The notes: generated by a model from the letters alone, not told the origin. A stretch of DNA of 41,265 bases from Microvirga sp. ACRRW (GCF_022346925.1 NZ_JAKRNJ010000014.1:1-41265), one strand, 5' to 3'. Positions 25,922 through 34,414 are shown, counted from the stretch's first letter. Numbers and translations: made by a program.

Positions 25922-26452
25922 ATGCGCCTTGATGCGATCCCGACTGGAAAGAACCCGCCTGAGGACGTGAACGTCGTCATCGAAGTGCCGCTCGGCGGCG
26001 AGCCCATCAAATACGAGATGGACAAGGAATCGGGCGCCCTCTTCGTCGACCGCTTCCTCTACACCGCCATGCGCTACCCCGGGAATTACGGATTTATTCC
26101 GCACACCCTGTCCGGCGACGGCGATCCTTGCGACGTGCTCATCGCCAACACCCGTGCCATCGCTCCCGGCGCCGTCATGAACGTGCGCCCCGTCGGCGTC
26201 CTCGTGATGGAGGATGATGGCGGTCAGGACGAGAAGATCATCGCGGTCCCCTCGAGCAAGCTGACCCAGCGCTACGACCGGGTGAAGACCTATACCGACC
26301 TGCCCGAGATCACCCTCAAGCAGATCGAGCACTTCTTCGAGCACTACAAGGATCTCGAGCCCGGCAAATGGGCCAAGATCATCCGCTGGGGCGATGCCCA
26401 GGAAGCGCACCGTCTGATCCAGGAAGGCATCGAGCGGGCGAAGAAGAAGTAA
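25922..26452 (+). CDS. ppa: Inorganic pyrophosphatase
   Basis: Hydrolyses pyrophosphate to phosphate, driving biosynthetic reactions. The 176-residue family I enzyme has [20 protein letters not shown] at the N-terminus, [18 protein letters not shown] with active-site Glu and Lys, [23 protein letters not shown] with the metal-binding aspartates, and [16 protein letters not shown] near the end. The frame extends 66 nt upstream, but the ATG at 25922 gives the family N-terminus and has GGAGA at 25909-25913, 8 nt upstream. A strong terminator follows. Confidence 0.97.
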   Translation: MRLDAIPTGKNPPEDVNVVIEVPLGGEPIKYEMDKESGALFVDRFLYTAMRYPGNYGFIPHTLSGDGDPCDVLIANTRAIAPGAVMNVRPVGVLVMEDDGGQDEKIIAVPSSKLTQRYDRVKTYTDLPEITLKQIEHFFEHYKDLEPGKWAKIIRWGDAQEAHRLIQEGIERAKKK

Positions 26453-26498
26453 GCAACGCTTCAACGAACAGGACCGGGAATCTCCGGCCATCGTTATG

Positions 26499-26530
26499 AA
26501 AAAGCCCGGCTCGCAGGAGCCGGGCTTTTT
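26499..26530. terminator. Bidirectional rho-independent terminator
   Basis: Perfect 14-bp stem AAAAAGCCCGGCTC (26499-26512) with GAGCCGGGCTTTTT (26517-26530), loop GCAG. A and T runs flank it on both sides, so it can end both ppa and the convergent RTX3 gene. Confidence 0.93.
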
Positions 26531-26542
26531 GGTTTCCATTCA

Positions 26543-29017
26543 TCAGAAGATGATGAAGTCCTTGTGCGTCAGAGCCAGGTTCTTGGCGATGGTTGCGAAC
26601 TGGACCGCCCTGGCTCCGCCCGAGCCATCCGGATCGTAGAACAGAGCGCCTTGTGCCTTGTGATAGAGAATGCGGTCATCGGCATCGAGCTTGAACCCGC
26701 TGTTATCGCCCACCTTGAAAGCTCCAGCCTTCAGCGTTCCCTTGGAAATCTTGCTGAAGTACTTGCGGGCCAGCTTGATCGTATCATCGGCCGGCTTGAA
26801 GTCGGCGATGTGATCGACGTTGGCGCTGCTGATCCTGGAATCGAAGAAGAAGGTATCCTTGCCTTTGCCGCCGTAGAGAACATCCTTGCCGTTGTTTCCG
26901 TACAGGAGATCGTTGCCGTCACCGCCGTAGAGCGAGTCGTTGCCGTTACCGCCATAGAGCGTGTCGTTGCCTGTGCCGATCAGCCCGGCTCCTGAGGCTC
27001 CGTCACCACCGATGACGAAATCGTTGCCGTCGTCTCCGTAGAGCTTGTCATTACCCTTGCGGCCGAAGACCTGGTCATTACCGCCGCGACCATAAGCACG
27101 GTCGTTGCCGTATTCACCGATGACCTGCTCACCGGCACTGGTGCCGTAGCGGACGACGCCCCCATTTTCGTATTCGTTGATGATCTTGATCACCACGTCA
27201 CGCGTGGCGGTGCCTGTCATCCCACCATTGGCGAGATTCTTGAAACCGTCGCTCACCGTAACCTTGAGGGTGTAGCTCGCGGTGATCCCGTTGCCGAATG
27301 CCTCGAAATTGAGAGCATCCTTGTTCTTGACGCGAATGGTCTTGCCGTCTTCATCGAGCTTGAAGAAGGGGTTGTCCTGCAGCGTGAAGGTCAGCGCATC
27401 TCCATCGGCATCGCTCGCCGAGAGACTTCCGACGCTCGTATCGGTGGCCGTGTTCTCCCGGACGCCGCCAATCGACGACCAGCTCGACGACAGCGAGAGT
27501 TTGACCGTGTCGGGGGCCGCGGAATTGTAGAGCGCATAAGTTTCGTCGTCGGCATCGTCCGTTGCATTGGCTCCGAGGAATTTCACCAGACGAATTTTCT
27601 TCAGGGTGTCTAGGCCACCGGCTCCGTTGTGCCTGACCGTATACTGGGTGTTGTCGTCACCGCTGGTATGCGAGAAAGCATAATTGGCCCTGACGCCCGA
27701 GAAGACCGCCATGTTCTTGCCTTCGCCGCCGTCGAGAGTGTCGTCGCCGTCGCCGCCCCAAAGCGTATCATTGCCATCGTCGCCGAAAAGCTTGTCGGCT
27801 CCCGCTCCGCCGATGATGCTGTCGTTGCCATTGCCGCCCGTGAGGCTGTCGTTATCCGCGCCGCCATCGAGCGTATCGGAACCTTCTCCGCCATCGAGAG
27901 TGTCGTTGCCGCCATGGCCGTTGAGGACGTCGCCGCCGCTCCAGCCCCACAGCTTGTTGGCGGCGCTACTGCCGTCGATGGTATCCCAACCGCTGCTGCC
28001 GTTGACGTTCTCGATGCTCTTCAACGTATCCGTACCGTAGCCGGACGTGTTCTGAGCCACGCCGTCTTTGCTCAGGTCCACTTTGACGGCGGCCGATCCG
28101 TAATAGCTGACCGTGTCGATGCCGTCCCCGCCGTCGAGCGTATCGTTGCCGGCGCCGCCCTCGAGCGTGTCGTTGTTTTTCCCGCCCTGGAGCAGATTGT
28201 CGGCGGCGTTGCCAGTCAGAACATCGTTGTGGTCGCTGCCGATGATGTTCTCGATATTGATCAGGGTGTCATAATCCTGCCCACTGCCGACATACTGGCC
28301 GGTGGTGTTCATGAGATTGACGGTGATGGAGGAAATCGCCTTGGAGTAATCGACTGTGTCGCTACCTGCGCCGCCGTCGTAGAGGTCGTTGCCTTTTCCG
28401 CCGACGAACCACTCGGCGCCAGCGCCGCCATAGGCTTTGTCGTCACCTTCGCCGAGATCGATCATACCGAAGACGACGCCGCCGCCGCCATCGTAGATGT
28501 CGTCGCCCGCGCCAAGGTCGATCGCAGCAACGGCAGCACTTGTCGTGCGGATGATGCCGGTATTGACCACGCGATCATTGCCGGCAGCGCCGACAATGGC
28601 CTTGTTGTTGGCAATGATCATGCCCGAGTTGGACACGTCCAGCTTGCCGGTGCCTTCCAGCTTGATGCCGATCTCCGCCTGGATGGCGCCCTGATTCAGG
28701 ACGATGCCTTCGCCGCCCTTGGCAAAGAAAATGCCCGTGCCCTCAAGAGACCAGATAAGGCCGTTTGTATTGAAAACCCTGTTTGGATGATCGGCATCGC
28801 CAGCGATGTCGAAGTAGATGCCGTGGCTCCTGCTCCGGATGGTCGCGCCGGAAATCAGCGTGATGTCCTGAATGCCGTGAGCGCGAATTCCGGCCCCTGC
28901 CAAGTTCAAATACGTAAGGCCGATGATCGCGGTTCCTGCATCCAGTTGCAGCGCCTGATCGGGATCTTTGGCGATTGTTGTTACATCATGGTTAGGAGCA
29001 AAATAATAATCGGCCAT
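26543..29017 (-). CDS. RTX calcium-binding protein with beta-helix-like N-terminus (RTX3)
   Basis: An 824-residue protein, probably type I secreted; it has no N-terminal signal and ends DFIIF. Residues about 20-165 look like short parallel beta-helix turns (IRAHGIQDITLISGATIRSR, GIVLNQGAIQAEIGIKLEG, GMIIANNKAIVGAAGN). Several RTX blocks follow (about 168-220, 255-300 and 350-440), then a cadherin-like module (about 500-610, DADGDALTFTL), another RTX block (GNDTLYGGNGNDSLYGGDGNDLLYGNNG, about 620-720) and the shared C-terminal module. GGAAGA lies 5 nt upstream of the ATG. Function unknown; an adhesin or matrix protein is the likeliest class. Confidence 0.9.
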   Translation of the reverse strand: MADYYFAPNHDVTTIAKDPDQALQLDAGTAIIGLTYLNLAGAGIRAHGIQDITLISGATIRSRSHGIYFDIAGDADHPNRVFNTNGLIWSLEGTGIFFAKGGEGIVLNQGAIQAEIGIKLEGTGKLDVSNSGMIIANNKAIVGAAGNDRVVNTGIIRTTSAAVAAIDLGAGDDIYDGGGGVVFGMIDLGEGDDKAYGGAGAEWFVGGKGNDLYDGGAGSDTVDYSKAISSITVNLMNTTGQYVGSGQDYDTLINIENIIGSDHNDVLTGNAADNLLQGGKNNDTLEGGAGNDTLDGGDGIDTVSYYGSAAVKVDLSKDGVAQNTSGYGTDTLKSIENVNGSSGWDTIDGSSAANKLWGWSGGDVLNGHGGNDTLDGGEGSDTLDGGADNDSLTGGNGNDSIIGGAGADKLFGDDGNDTLWGGDGDDTLDGGEGKNMAVFSGVRANYAFSHTSGDDNTQYTVRHNGAGGLDTLKKIRLVKFLGANATDDADDETYALYNSAAPDTVKLSLSSSWSSIGGVRENTATDTSVGSLSASDADGDALTFTLQDNPFFKLDEDGKTIRVKNKDALNFEAFGNGITASYTLKVTVSDGFKNLANGGMTGTATRDVVIKIINEYENGGVVRYGTSAGEQVIGEYGNDRAYGRGGNDQVFGRKGNDKLYGDDGNDFVIGGDGASGAGLIGTGNDTLYGGNGNDSLYGGDGNDLLYGNNGKDVLYGGKGKDTFFFDSRISSANVDHIADFKPADDTIKLARKYFSKISKGTLKAGAFKVGDNSGFKLDADDRILYHKAQGALFYDPDGSGGARAVQFATIAKNLALTHKDFIIF

Positions 29018-29059
29018 GGCTGTCTTCCGTAAAGCAAAGGGATGTCGGCCACGTTTGAT

Positions 29060-29078
29060 ACGTTATTTCATATTAAAC
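29060..29078 (+). promoter_or_regulatory. RTX-associated element, copy 3
   Basis: ACGTTATTTCATATTAAAC on the plus strand, 42 bp upstream of the RTX3 start. With the preceding GTTTGAT it also forms an imperfect inverted repeat (GTTTGATA with TATTAAAC, 7 of 8). It matches copy 2 closely. The rest of the 246-bp gap to the monooxygenase gene has only a bulged GC hairpin at 29222-29252. Confidence 0.55.
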
Positions 29079-29263
29079 AGGAAGGGGTTCAACTGCATAA
29101 TTCCGCCGCACCTTTGCAATTTTGCCGGGCTCTTGCTTGGCAAGCCCAAGCATTTCAAGAAGAAGCGGCATTCCATCTGTTTATTGGAATAGTTAATAGC
29201 CGGCCGGGCGCGAGCTTCCCTTAAGGCCTGCCGTAAAATCGCGGCGGCCTTATCATACCCCCT

Positions 29264-30508
29264 TCAGAGAGCCTCGCCCTTGAGCAGCCTCGGCGCGTCC
29301 TCTTTCCTCAAGCCCGCCGCCTCGCGGATGAAGAAGCGCTTCAGGCCCGGCATCCGGTCGACCAGTCCCAGGCCGAAGTCGCGAATCAGGCGCACGGGCA
29401 GCATGTCGTTCGAGAACAGGCGATTGAGGCCATCGGTCATGATGCCCATGGCGGTGATGTCGGCCCGGCGCGCGCGCTCGTATTGCATGAGCACGTCGGC
29501 GCCGCCCGGGTCCTGCCCCAGCCGCATGGCATCGGTGATGATCTCCGCCAGGGCCGCGACATCGTGCAGGCCCAGATTGAGGCCCTGCCCCGCGATGGGA
29601 TGGATGAGATGGGCCGCGTCGCCCAGAAGCGCCAGGCGCTCACCCACGAAGGAGCGCGCCACGCCGAAGGCCAGCGGAAAGGCCTGAGGCTTGGTCTCGA
29701 AGGCGATCTTTCCGAGCTGCAGGCCGAAGCGCTTTTCGAGCTCAGCGAGCAGATCCTCCGGATGGGAATCGAGCAGCACCGGCACGTTTTCGCTGCGCTC
29801 GCTCCAGACGATGGAGGAGCGGTGCTGCACGGACCCGTCGGGCTGCTGCTCGTCCTTCAGCGGCAGGATCGCGAAGGGGCCTGCGGGGAGGAAATGCTCC
29901 ACCGCCCTGCCCTCGTGGTCGCGCTCATGGGAGATCGTGGCGACGATGCCGGATTGATTGTAGGGCCAGTAGATCCAGCCGATGCCGGCCTGTTCGCGCA
30001 GGCGCGAGCGCGCACCATCGGCCGCAACGAGAAGGGCGGCGGAGAGCGTCTCGCCTCCAGTGAGCATGACATCGGTGTACGCACCCTGCGCGGAAAAGCC
30101 CTTCACGCCCTCCGGCCTCAAGCTCACGCCGGCCTCCCGGCATGCATCGAGCAGCAGCCCCGTCAGGTCGCCCGCGGTGACCATGTGGGCGAAAGCCTCG
30201 CCATCCACCGCGCCCTCGAAGGTGAGATAGGTGGGGCGCACCGGATCCTGCAGGCTTGAATCGGTGATCACCATATCGAGGATGGGCTGCGCCTTCTCGG
30301 CAACCGCGTCCCAGACGTTGAGCGCCTGGAACATCCGCCGGGCGGCTGCGGCGATGGCATAGGAGCGCCTGTCCCCATGCGGATCGCGGGATAGCGCCGG
30401 ATCGCACATGACCACATCCACGCCGTCGGCCAGCGCACGCTTGAGGGCGAGCGACAAGGACAGTCCGGCCAATCCGCCGCCTGCGATGACGATACGCGAT
30501 GCTGTCAT
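29264..30508 (-). CDS. FAD-dependent monooxygenase, UbiH/COQ6 family
   Basis: A 414-residue flavoprotein hydroxylase of the UbiH/UbiF/VisC/COQ6 group, expected to hydroxylate the ubiquinone ring. It has the N-terminal dinucleotide motif IVIAGGGLAGLSLSLAL, the DG motif LLVAADGARSRLRE (about residues 160-173) and the second FAD motif LALLGDAAHLIHPIAGQGLNLGLHDV (about 280-305). The start at 30508 is set by the FAD motif and a strong AGGAG; a longer frame to 30547 lacks support. Which ring position it hydroxylates cannot be told. It is divergent from the thioesterase gene across 176 bp. Confidence 0.92.
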   Translation of the reverse strand: MTASRIVIAGGGLAGLSLSLALKRALADGVDVVMCDPALSRDPHGDRRSYAIAAAARRMFQALNVWDAVAEKAQPILDMVITDSSLQDPVRPTYLTFEGAVDGEAFAHMVTAGDLTGLLLDACREAGVSLRPEGVKGFSAQGAYTDVMLTGGETLSAALLVAADGARSRLREQAGIGWIYWPYNQSGIVATISHERDHEGRAVEHFLPAGPFAILPLKDEQQPDGSVQHRSSIVWSERSENVPVLLDSHPEDLLAELEKRFGLQLGKIAFETKPQAFPLAFGVARSFVGERLALLGDAAHLIHPIAGQGLNLGLHDVAALAEIITDAMRLGQDPGGADVLMQYERARRADITAMGIMTDGLNRLFSNDMLPVRLIRDFGLGLVDRMPGLKRFFIREAAGLRKEDAPRLLKGEAL

Positions 30509-30684
30509 GTTCTTCTCCTCGCCTCTCGATGGTCGGCAGCGGCCCAAGGAACGCGCCGCTTAGCCTTATCCCATGTTGATCGTTATAGGTTGGGTGTCAG
30601 CGATCCATTGACCAGCGTCAAGCTTGACCTTCGCACGCCGCTCGCCGATGGATGACACTTCTTCACAATGAGGATCACCGATTC

Positions 30685-31542
30685 ATGTCCCGCGCCGTCA
30701 CGGACCTTCTCTCCATTCTCGACCTCGAACAGCTCGAAGTGAACCTGTTTCGCGGCCAGAGCCCGAAGAGCGGCTGGCAGCGGGTGTTCGGCGGTCAGGT
30801 GATCGGCCAGTCGCTCGTCGCGGCCACTCGCACGGTGGACGGGCGCCATCCGCACTCGCTCCATTGCTATTTCATGCTGCCGGGCGATCCCAAGGTACCG
30901 ATCATCTACGACGTGGATCGCATCCGCGACGGCAAGAGCTTCGCCACCCGCCGCGTGGTGGCGACCCAGCACGGCCAGGCGATCTTCGCCATGTCGGCCT
31001 CGTTCCAGATGGATGAGGGCGGTTTCGAGCACCAGGCCGAGATGCCGAAGGTGCCGGGCCCCGACGAGCTTCCCTCCGAGGAGGAGGTGAAGGGCGGCCT
31101 GCTGCTCAAGATGCCGGAGCCCATGCGCACTTATTACGAGCGCGAGCGCCCGCTGGAGATCCGCCCCGTCGAAATCGGGCGCTACACCTCCCGTGAGCCC
31201 GGCGAGCCGCGCTTCCATGTGTGGATCAAGACCAACGGCCGCCTGCCGGACGATCCTGCGATCCACCAATCCGTGCTGGCTTACGCCTCCGACATGACGC
31301 TCCTCGACACGTCGCTCATTCCTCATGGGCGCACGGTGTTCGATCCCACGGTCCAGGGAGCGAGCCTCGACCATGCCATGTGGTTCCACCGCCCCTTCCG
31401 GGCGGACGAATGGCTGCTTTATGCGCAGGACACCCCGAACGCCTCGGGCGCCCGCGGCTTCTCGCGCGGCCTGATCTTCAGGCAGGACGGCACCCTCGTC
31501 GCCTCCGTGGCGCAGGAAGGCCTGATCCGCGACCGGTCCTGA
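30685..31542 (+). CDS. tesB: Acyl-CoA thioesterase II
   Basis: Hydrolyses medium- and long-chain acyl-CoAs. The 285-residue double-hotdog protein has the TesB signatures RVFGGQVIGQSLVAA (about residues 32-46), HSLHCYFMLPGD, and the C-terminal half with YASDMTLLDTSL, SLDHAMWFHRPFRADEWLLY and ASVAQEGLIR, which include the Asp, Thr and Gln of the active site. The ATG at 30685 is preferred, with GAGGA upstream; the ATG-like extension to 30652 has no conserved content. Confidence 0.94.
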   Translation: MSRAVTDLLSILDLEQLEVNLFRGQSPKSGWQRVFGGQVIGQSLVAATRTVDGRHPHSLHCYFMLPGDPKVPIIYDVDRIRDGKSFATRRVVATQHGQAIFAMSASFQMDEGGFEHQAEMPKVPGPDELPSEEEVKGGLLLKMPEPMRTYYERERPLEIRPVEIGRYTSREPGEPRFHVWIKTNGRLPDDPAIHQSVLAYASDMTLLDTSLIPHGRTVFDPTVQGASLDHAMWFHRPFRADEWLLYAQDTPNASGARGFSRGLIFRQDGTLVASVAQEGLIRDRS

Positions 31543-31642
31543 GCCGGAGCCTGCCCACAAATTAAGCAAACAGGGCTTTTTCTGGCCAATTCCAGCCTGC
31601 CTATGAAAGAGGCAGGGCTGATGCCTCCTGTCTGAACAGGCT

Positions 31643-31658
31643 TGGCACGTCTCTTGCA
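31643..31658 (+). promoter_or_regulatory. Sigma-54 promoter of glnK-amtB
   Basis: TGGCAC-GTCTC-TTGCA: exact agreement with the -24/-12 consensus at the correct 5-nt spacing. Transcription would start about 80 nt before glnK. This implies nitrogen control by NtrC, but no clear NtrC site was seen in the about 100 bp upstream, which hold only a hairpin (CCTGCCT/AGGCAGG at 31596-31616). Confidence 0.9.
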
Positions 31659-31750
31659 TATCCCCTCCCGACACCCGCCGGAAAAAGCGGGTTCGCGTGG
31701 AAACCATGGCCTGAATGCTTCGGGCCAGCGTCTCAAAGGGGGCAAGACCC

Positions 31751-32089
31751 ATGAAAATCGTGATGGCGGTCATCAAGCCGTTCAAGCTGGAGGAGGTGCG
31801 TGACGCACTCACCGCTCTGGGCGTGCACGGCCTCACCGTGACCGAGGTGAAGGGATACGGCCGGCAGAAAGGCCATACGGAAATCTACCGTGGCGCCGAA
31901 TATGCCGTGAGCTTCCTGCCGAAGCTCAAGATTGAAGTGGCGGTGGCGTCCGATCTGGTACCGCAGGTGATCGACGCGATCACGGCAGCCGCGCGCACGG
32001 GCCAGATCGGCGACGGCAAGATCTTCGTCACGTCGCTCGAGAAAGCGGTCCGCATCCGCACGGGCGAGACCGATACCGACGCCCTGTAA
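31751..32089 (+). CDS. glnK: Nitrogen regulatory protein P-II (GlnK type)
   Basis: Trimeric signal protein that reads 2-oxoglutarate and ATP/ADP and blocks AmtB when nitrogen is plentiful. The 112-residue protein begins MKIVMAVIKPFKLEEVRDAL and keeps the T-loop with the uridylylated Y51 (YRGAEYAVSFLPK), the B-loop TGQIGDGKIFV and the C-loop VRIRTGE. An AAAGGGGG run lies before the ATG at 31751. It is 36 nt upstream of amtB and follows a sigma-54 promoter, so GlnK is a better label than GlnB. Confidence 0.96.
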   Translation: MKIVMAVIKPFKLEEVRDALTALGVHGLTVTEVKGYGRQKGHTEIYRGAEYAVSFLPKLKIEVAVASDLVPQVIDAITAAARTGQIGDGKIFVTSLEKAVRIRTGETDTDAL

Positions 32090-32125
32090 TCCTCCTTTTC
32101 AATGATTTTCCGGAGTTCTGATCCG

Positions 32126-33463
32126 ATGAAGTCCCGTCCTCTTCTCCTTCCCGCGCTCGGTGCGCTGGGTTTAAGCCTCGCCGCTCTCGAGCCCGCTCTG
32201 GCGCAAGATGCAGCCCCCACCGTCGATAAGGGTGACACCGCCTGGATGCTCGTCTCCGCGCTCCTCGTGATCCTCATGACGATCCCGGGTCTCGCGCTGT
32301 TCTATGGCGGCCTCGTGCGCACCAAGAACATGCTCTCCGTGCTCATGCAGGTCTTCGCGGTGTTCAGCCTCGTGTCGATCCTGTGGGTGTTCTACGGCTA
32401 CTCGCTCGCCTTCACCTCCGGCGGCGAAGGCACGCTGGGCGCCATCATCGGCGGCTTCTCCAAGGTCTTCCTCGCCGGCGTAACGACGGATTCCACCGCC
32501 GACACCTTCACCAAGGGCGTCGCCATTCCGGAATTCACCTTCATCGCCTTCCAGCTGACCTTCGCGTGCATCACGCCCGCGCTGATCGTCGGCGCCTTCG
32601 CCGAGCGCATCAAGTTCTCGGCGGTGATGCTGTTCACGGCTCTGTGGTTCACCTTCGTGTACCTGCCGATCGCTCACATGGTGTGGTTCTCGGAAGGTTA
32701 TCTCTTTGGCCTCGGCGCTCTCGACTTCGCGGGCGGCACGGTGGTGCACATCAACTCGGGGGTGGCCGGTCTCGTCGGCGCTCTCCTCGTCGGCAAGCGC
32801 ATCGGCTACGGCCGCGACCTGATGGCTCCGCACTCGCTCACACTCACCTTCGTCGGCGCTTGCCTTCTGTGGGTCGGCTGGTTCGGCTTCAACGCTGGCT
32901 CGAACCTCGAAGCCACGGGCGGTGCTGCTCTCGCGCTCCTGAACACCATCCTCGCCCCGGCCGCCGCCGGTCTCGCCTGGATGGGCGTGGAAGCTCTCGG
33001 CAAGGGCAAGGCCTCGCTGCTCGGCATCGCCTCGGGCGCGGTTGCCGGCCTCGTCGCCATTACGCCTGCTGCCGGTCTCTCCGGTCCGATGGGCTCCATC
33101 GTGCTCGGCCTCGTCGCCGGTGCTGCCTGCTACTTCGCGGTGACCTCGCTGAAGAACGCGCTCGGCTATGACGACGCGCTCGACGTGTTCGGCATCCACG
33201 GCATCGGCGGCATCATCGGCGCCATCGGCACGGGCATCGTGGCCGCTCCCTCCCTCGGCGGCTACGGCGTCGGCGAGTACAGCATCGGCGGGCAGGTGTG
33301 GACGCAGATCATCGCCGTCGTCATCACCCTCGTGTGGACCGGCATCGGCTCCGTGGTGCTCTACAAGATCGTCGACCTGATCACGGGCCTGCGTGTCACG
33401 CAGGACGAGGAGCGCGAAGGTCTCGATCTCGCGGACCACGGCGAGCGCGCCTACAACTACTGA
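32126..33463 (+). CDS. amtB: Ammonium transporter AmtB
   Basis: Inner-membrane ammonium channel, gated by GlnK. The 445-residue protein has a signal peptide (about residues 1-27, ending ALAQ) and eleven predicted membrane helices. Family motifs are LFYGGLVRTKNMLS, the first pore His in LPIAHMVW, DFAGGTVVHINSGVAGLVGA, FGFNAGS and the second pore His in DVFGIHGIGG. The ATG at 32126 has CGGAG 10 nt upstream; a start at 32102 is less likely. The stop codon is the first base of a palindromic repeat. Confidence 0.97.
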   Translation: MKSRPLLLPALGALGLSLAALEPALAQDAAPTVDKGDTAWMLVSALLVILMTIPGLALFYGGLVRTKNMLSVLMQVFAVFSLVSILWVFYGYSLAFTSGGEGTLGAIIGGFSKVFLAGVTTDSTADTFTKGVAIPEFTFIAFQLTFACITPALIVGAFAERIKFSAVMLFTALWFTFVYLPIAHMVWFSEGYLFGLGALDFAGGTVVHINSGVAGLVGALLVGKRIGYGRDLMAPHSLTLTFVGACLLWVGWFGFNAGSNLEATGGAALALLNTILAPAAAGLAWMGVEALGKGKASLLGIASGAVAGLVAITPAAGLSGPMGSIVLGLVAGAACYFAVTSLKNALGYDDALDVFGIHGIGGIIGAIGTGIVAAPSLGGYGVGEYSIGGQVWTQIIAVVITLVWTGIGSVVLYKIVDLITGLRVTQDEEREGLDLADHGERAYNY

Positions 33464-33512
33464 GCATCGGACTAAGAAAGCGGATCCCGGTTTCGGGATC
33501 CATCCGATGCTC
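33462..33512. repeat. Palindromic repeat, family IV, at the amtB stop
   Basis: Outer arms GAGCATCGGA (33462-33471) and TCCGATGCTC (33503-33512) are perfectly complementary, with an inner palindrome GGATCCCG/CGGGATCC (33482-33501). The left arm overlaps the amtB stop codon. Elements with GAGCATCGGA ends are common in this group. Confidence 0.8.
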
Positions 33513-33592
33513 GAATCCAAACTGCAATCTCCGCATCGCGCGAGTGGGTGTGCTCGCACGATGCGGCAACGAAGCCTTCCAGAGGCTCAAAA

Positions 33593-33624
33593 GAAAAGCC
33601 CCGGTCACATGGCCGGGGCTTTTC
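33593..33624. terminator. Bidirectional rho-independent terminator
   Basis: Perfect 12-bp stem GAAAAGCCCCGG (33593-33604) with CCGGGGCTTTTC (33613-33624), T-runs on both strands. It lies between the convergent glnK-amtB and copper operons and can stop both. Confidence 0.9.
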
Positions 33625-33657
33625 TGTCTGAGAGCCTTTTCAAGGTCTAGTCCTACC

Positions 33658-33798
33658 CTAATCAGGCACGCCGACGCATTCCATTACCGAGTGCCATGTT
33701 CTGAGACAGCTTTTAAACGGCATGACATACAGTCCGCTCAGAGCCATTAGAATAGCAGCGGCGCTAATGATCAGAGCCGCTATAATTCCCTGTCTCAT
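33658..33798 (-). CDS. Small single-pass membrane protein after SCO1
   Basis: A 46-residue open frame starting ATG at 33798, only 2 nt after the SCO1 stop (TGATCATG), and ending TAG at 33658. Residues 5-25 form a hydrophobic segment (IIAALIISAAAILMALSGLYV). The short tail has two cysteines ten positions apart (FKSCLRTWHSVMEC), plus His and Met residues that might bind copper. A bidirectional terminator lies 34 nt downstream. I do not recognise the family. The position, start spacing and membrane segment make it a plausible gene, perhaps a small subunit or assembly peptide for cytochrome oxidase. Confidence 0.6.
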   Translation of the reverse strand: MRQGIIAALIISAAAILMALSGLYVMPFKSCLRTWHSVMECVGVPD

Positions 33799-33800
33799 GA

Positions 33801-34409
33801 TCACCCGTTCCTGATGAGCTGCTTGATCTTGGACCGTCTGATCTCAGCCGATTCCTGAAAGTTCGACGTGGCGTAGAAATCGCCCTTGCTGTCCATGAGG
33901 AAGATCGTGGCCGAGTGATCCATGGTGTAGCCGTTGTCGGTCGGCACCTTGCGGTAATAGATCTTGTATTCCTTCGCGACAGCCGCGATCTCCTCGTCCG
34001 TTCCGGTGAGCCCTACGATGCGCGGGTCGAAGGACGAGAGATAAGTCTTCATCAATTCCGGCGTGTCCTGCGCGGGATCGACGGTGATGAAGGCGACCCG
34101 CAGCTTGTCGGCATCCGAGCCCATCGACGCGAGGTCCTGGGTCAGATCGTAAAGCGTCGTCGGGCAGACTTCCGGACAATGGGTGAAGCCGAAGAACACG
34201 GCGAAGGGCTTGCCCTTCAGATCCGCATCCGTGAACGGCTTGCCCTCATGCGAAGTCAAACGGAACGGCCCGCCGATGGGCACGCGCCCCGCGCTTTGTT
34301 GCTGCTGCGGTTGCAGGATGAAGAAAGCGGTGGTCAGCAGGACAGCAAGACCTGTGAGGAACACCGCGATCGGGATGATCAAGGAGCGTTTGAAAGCCAT
34401 CGTTCGCAT
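33801..34409 (-). CDS. SCO1/SenC copper chaperone
   Basis: Membrane-anchored thioredoxin-fold protein that delivers copper to the CuA site of cytochrome c oxidase. The 202-residue protein has one N-terminal membrane anchor (about residues 10-32) and the copper ligands C78 and C82 in FGFTHCPEVCPTTL and H165 in YTMDHSATIFL. It may start at ATG 34409 or 34400 (MAFKRS). It is 5 nt (or 14 nt) after the YcnI-PCuAC gene and 2 nt before the small membrane gene, so it is in the middle of a copper-delivery operon. Confidence 0.94.
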   Translation of the reverse strand: MRTMAFKRSLIIPIAVFLTGLAVLLTTAFFILQPQQQQSAGRVPIGGPFRLTSHEGKPFTDADLKGKPFAVFFGFTHCPEVCPTTLYDLTQDLASMGSDADKLRVAFITVDPAQDTPELMKTYLSSFDPRIVGLTGTDEEIAAVAKEYKIYYRKVPTDNGYTMDHSATIFLMDSKGDFYATSNFQESAEIRRSKIKQLIRNG

Positions 34410-34414
34410 ACCTC

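Noticed and set aside
26870..27120. Short periodic repeats suggestive of a CRISPR array
   Set aside because: The periodicity is the 27-nt coding repeat of RTX nonapeptides, with no spacers and an intact reading frame.
27629..29032. A 467-residue open frame antisense to RTX3
   Set aside because: Same effect of RTX repeat codons on the opposite strand; no domain or start context.
29222..29252. Terminator for the UbiH-type gene
   Set aside because: The GC stem TAAGGCC/GGCCTTA has a bulge and no T-run on either strand, so I do not call it a terminator.
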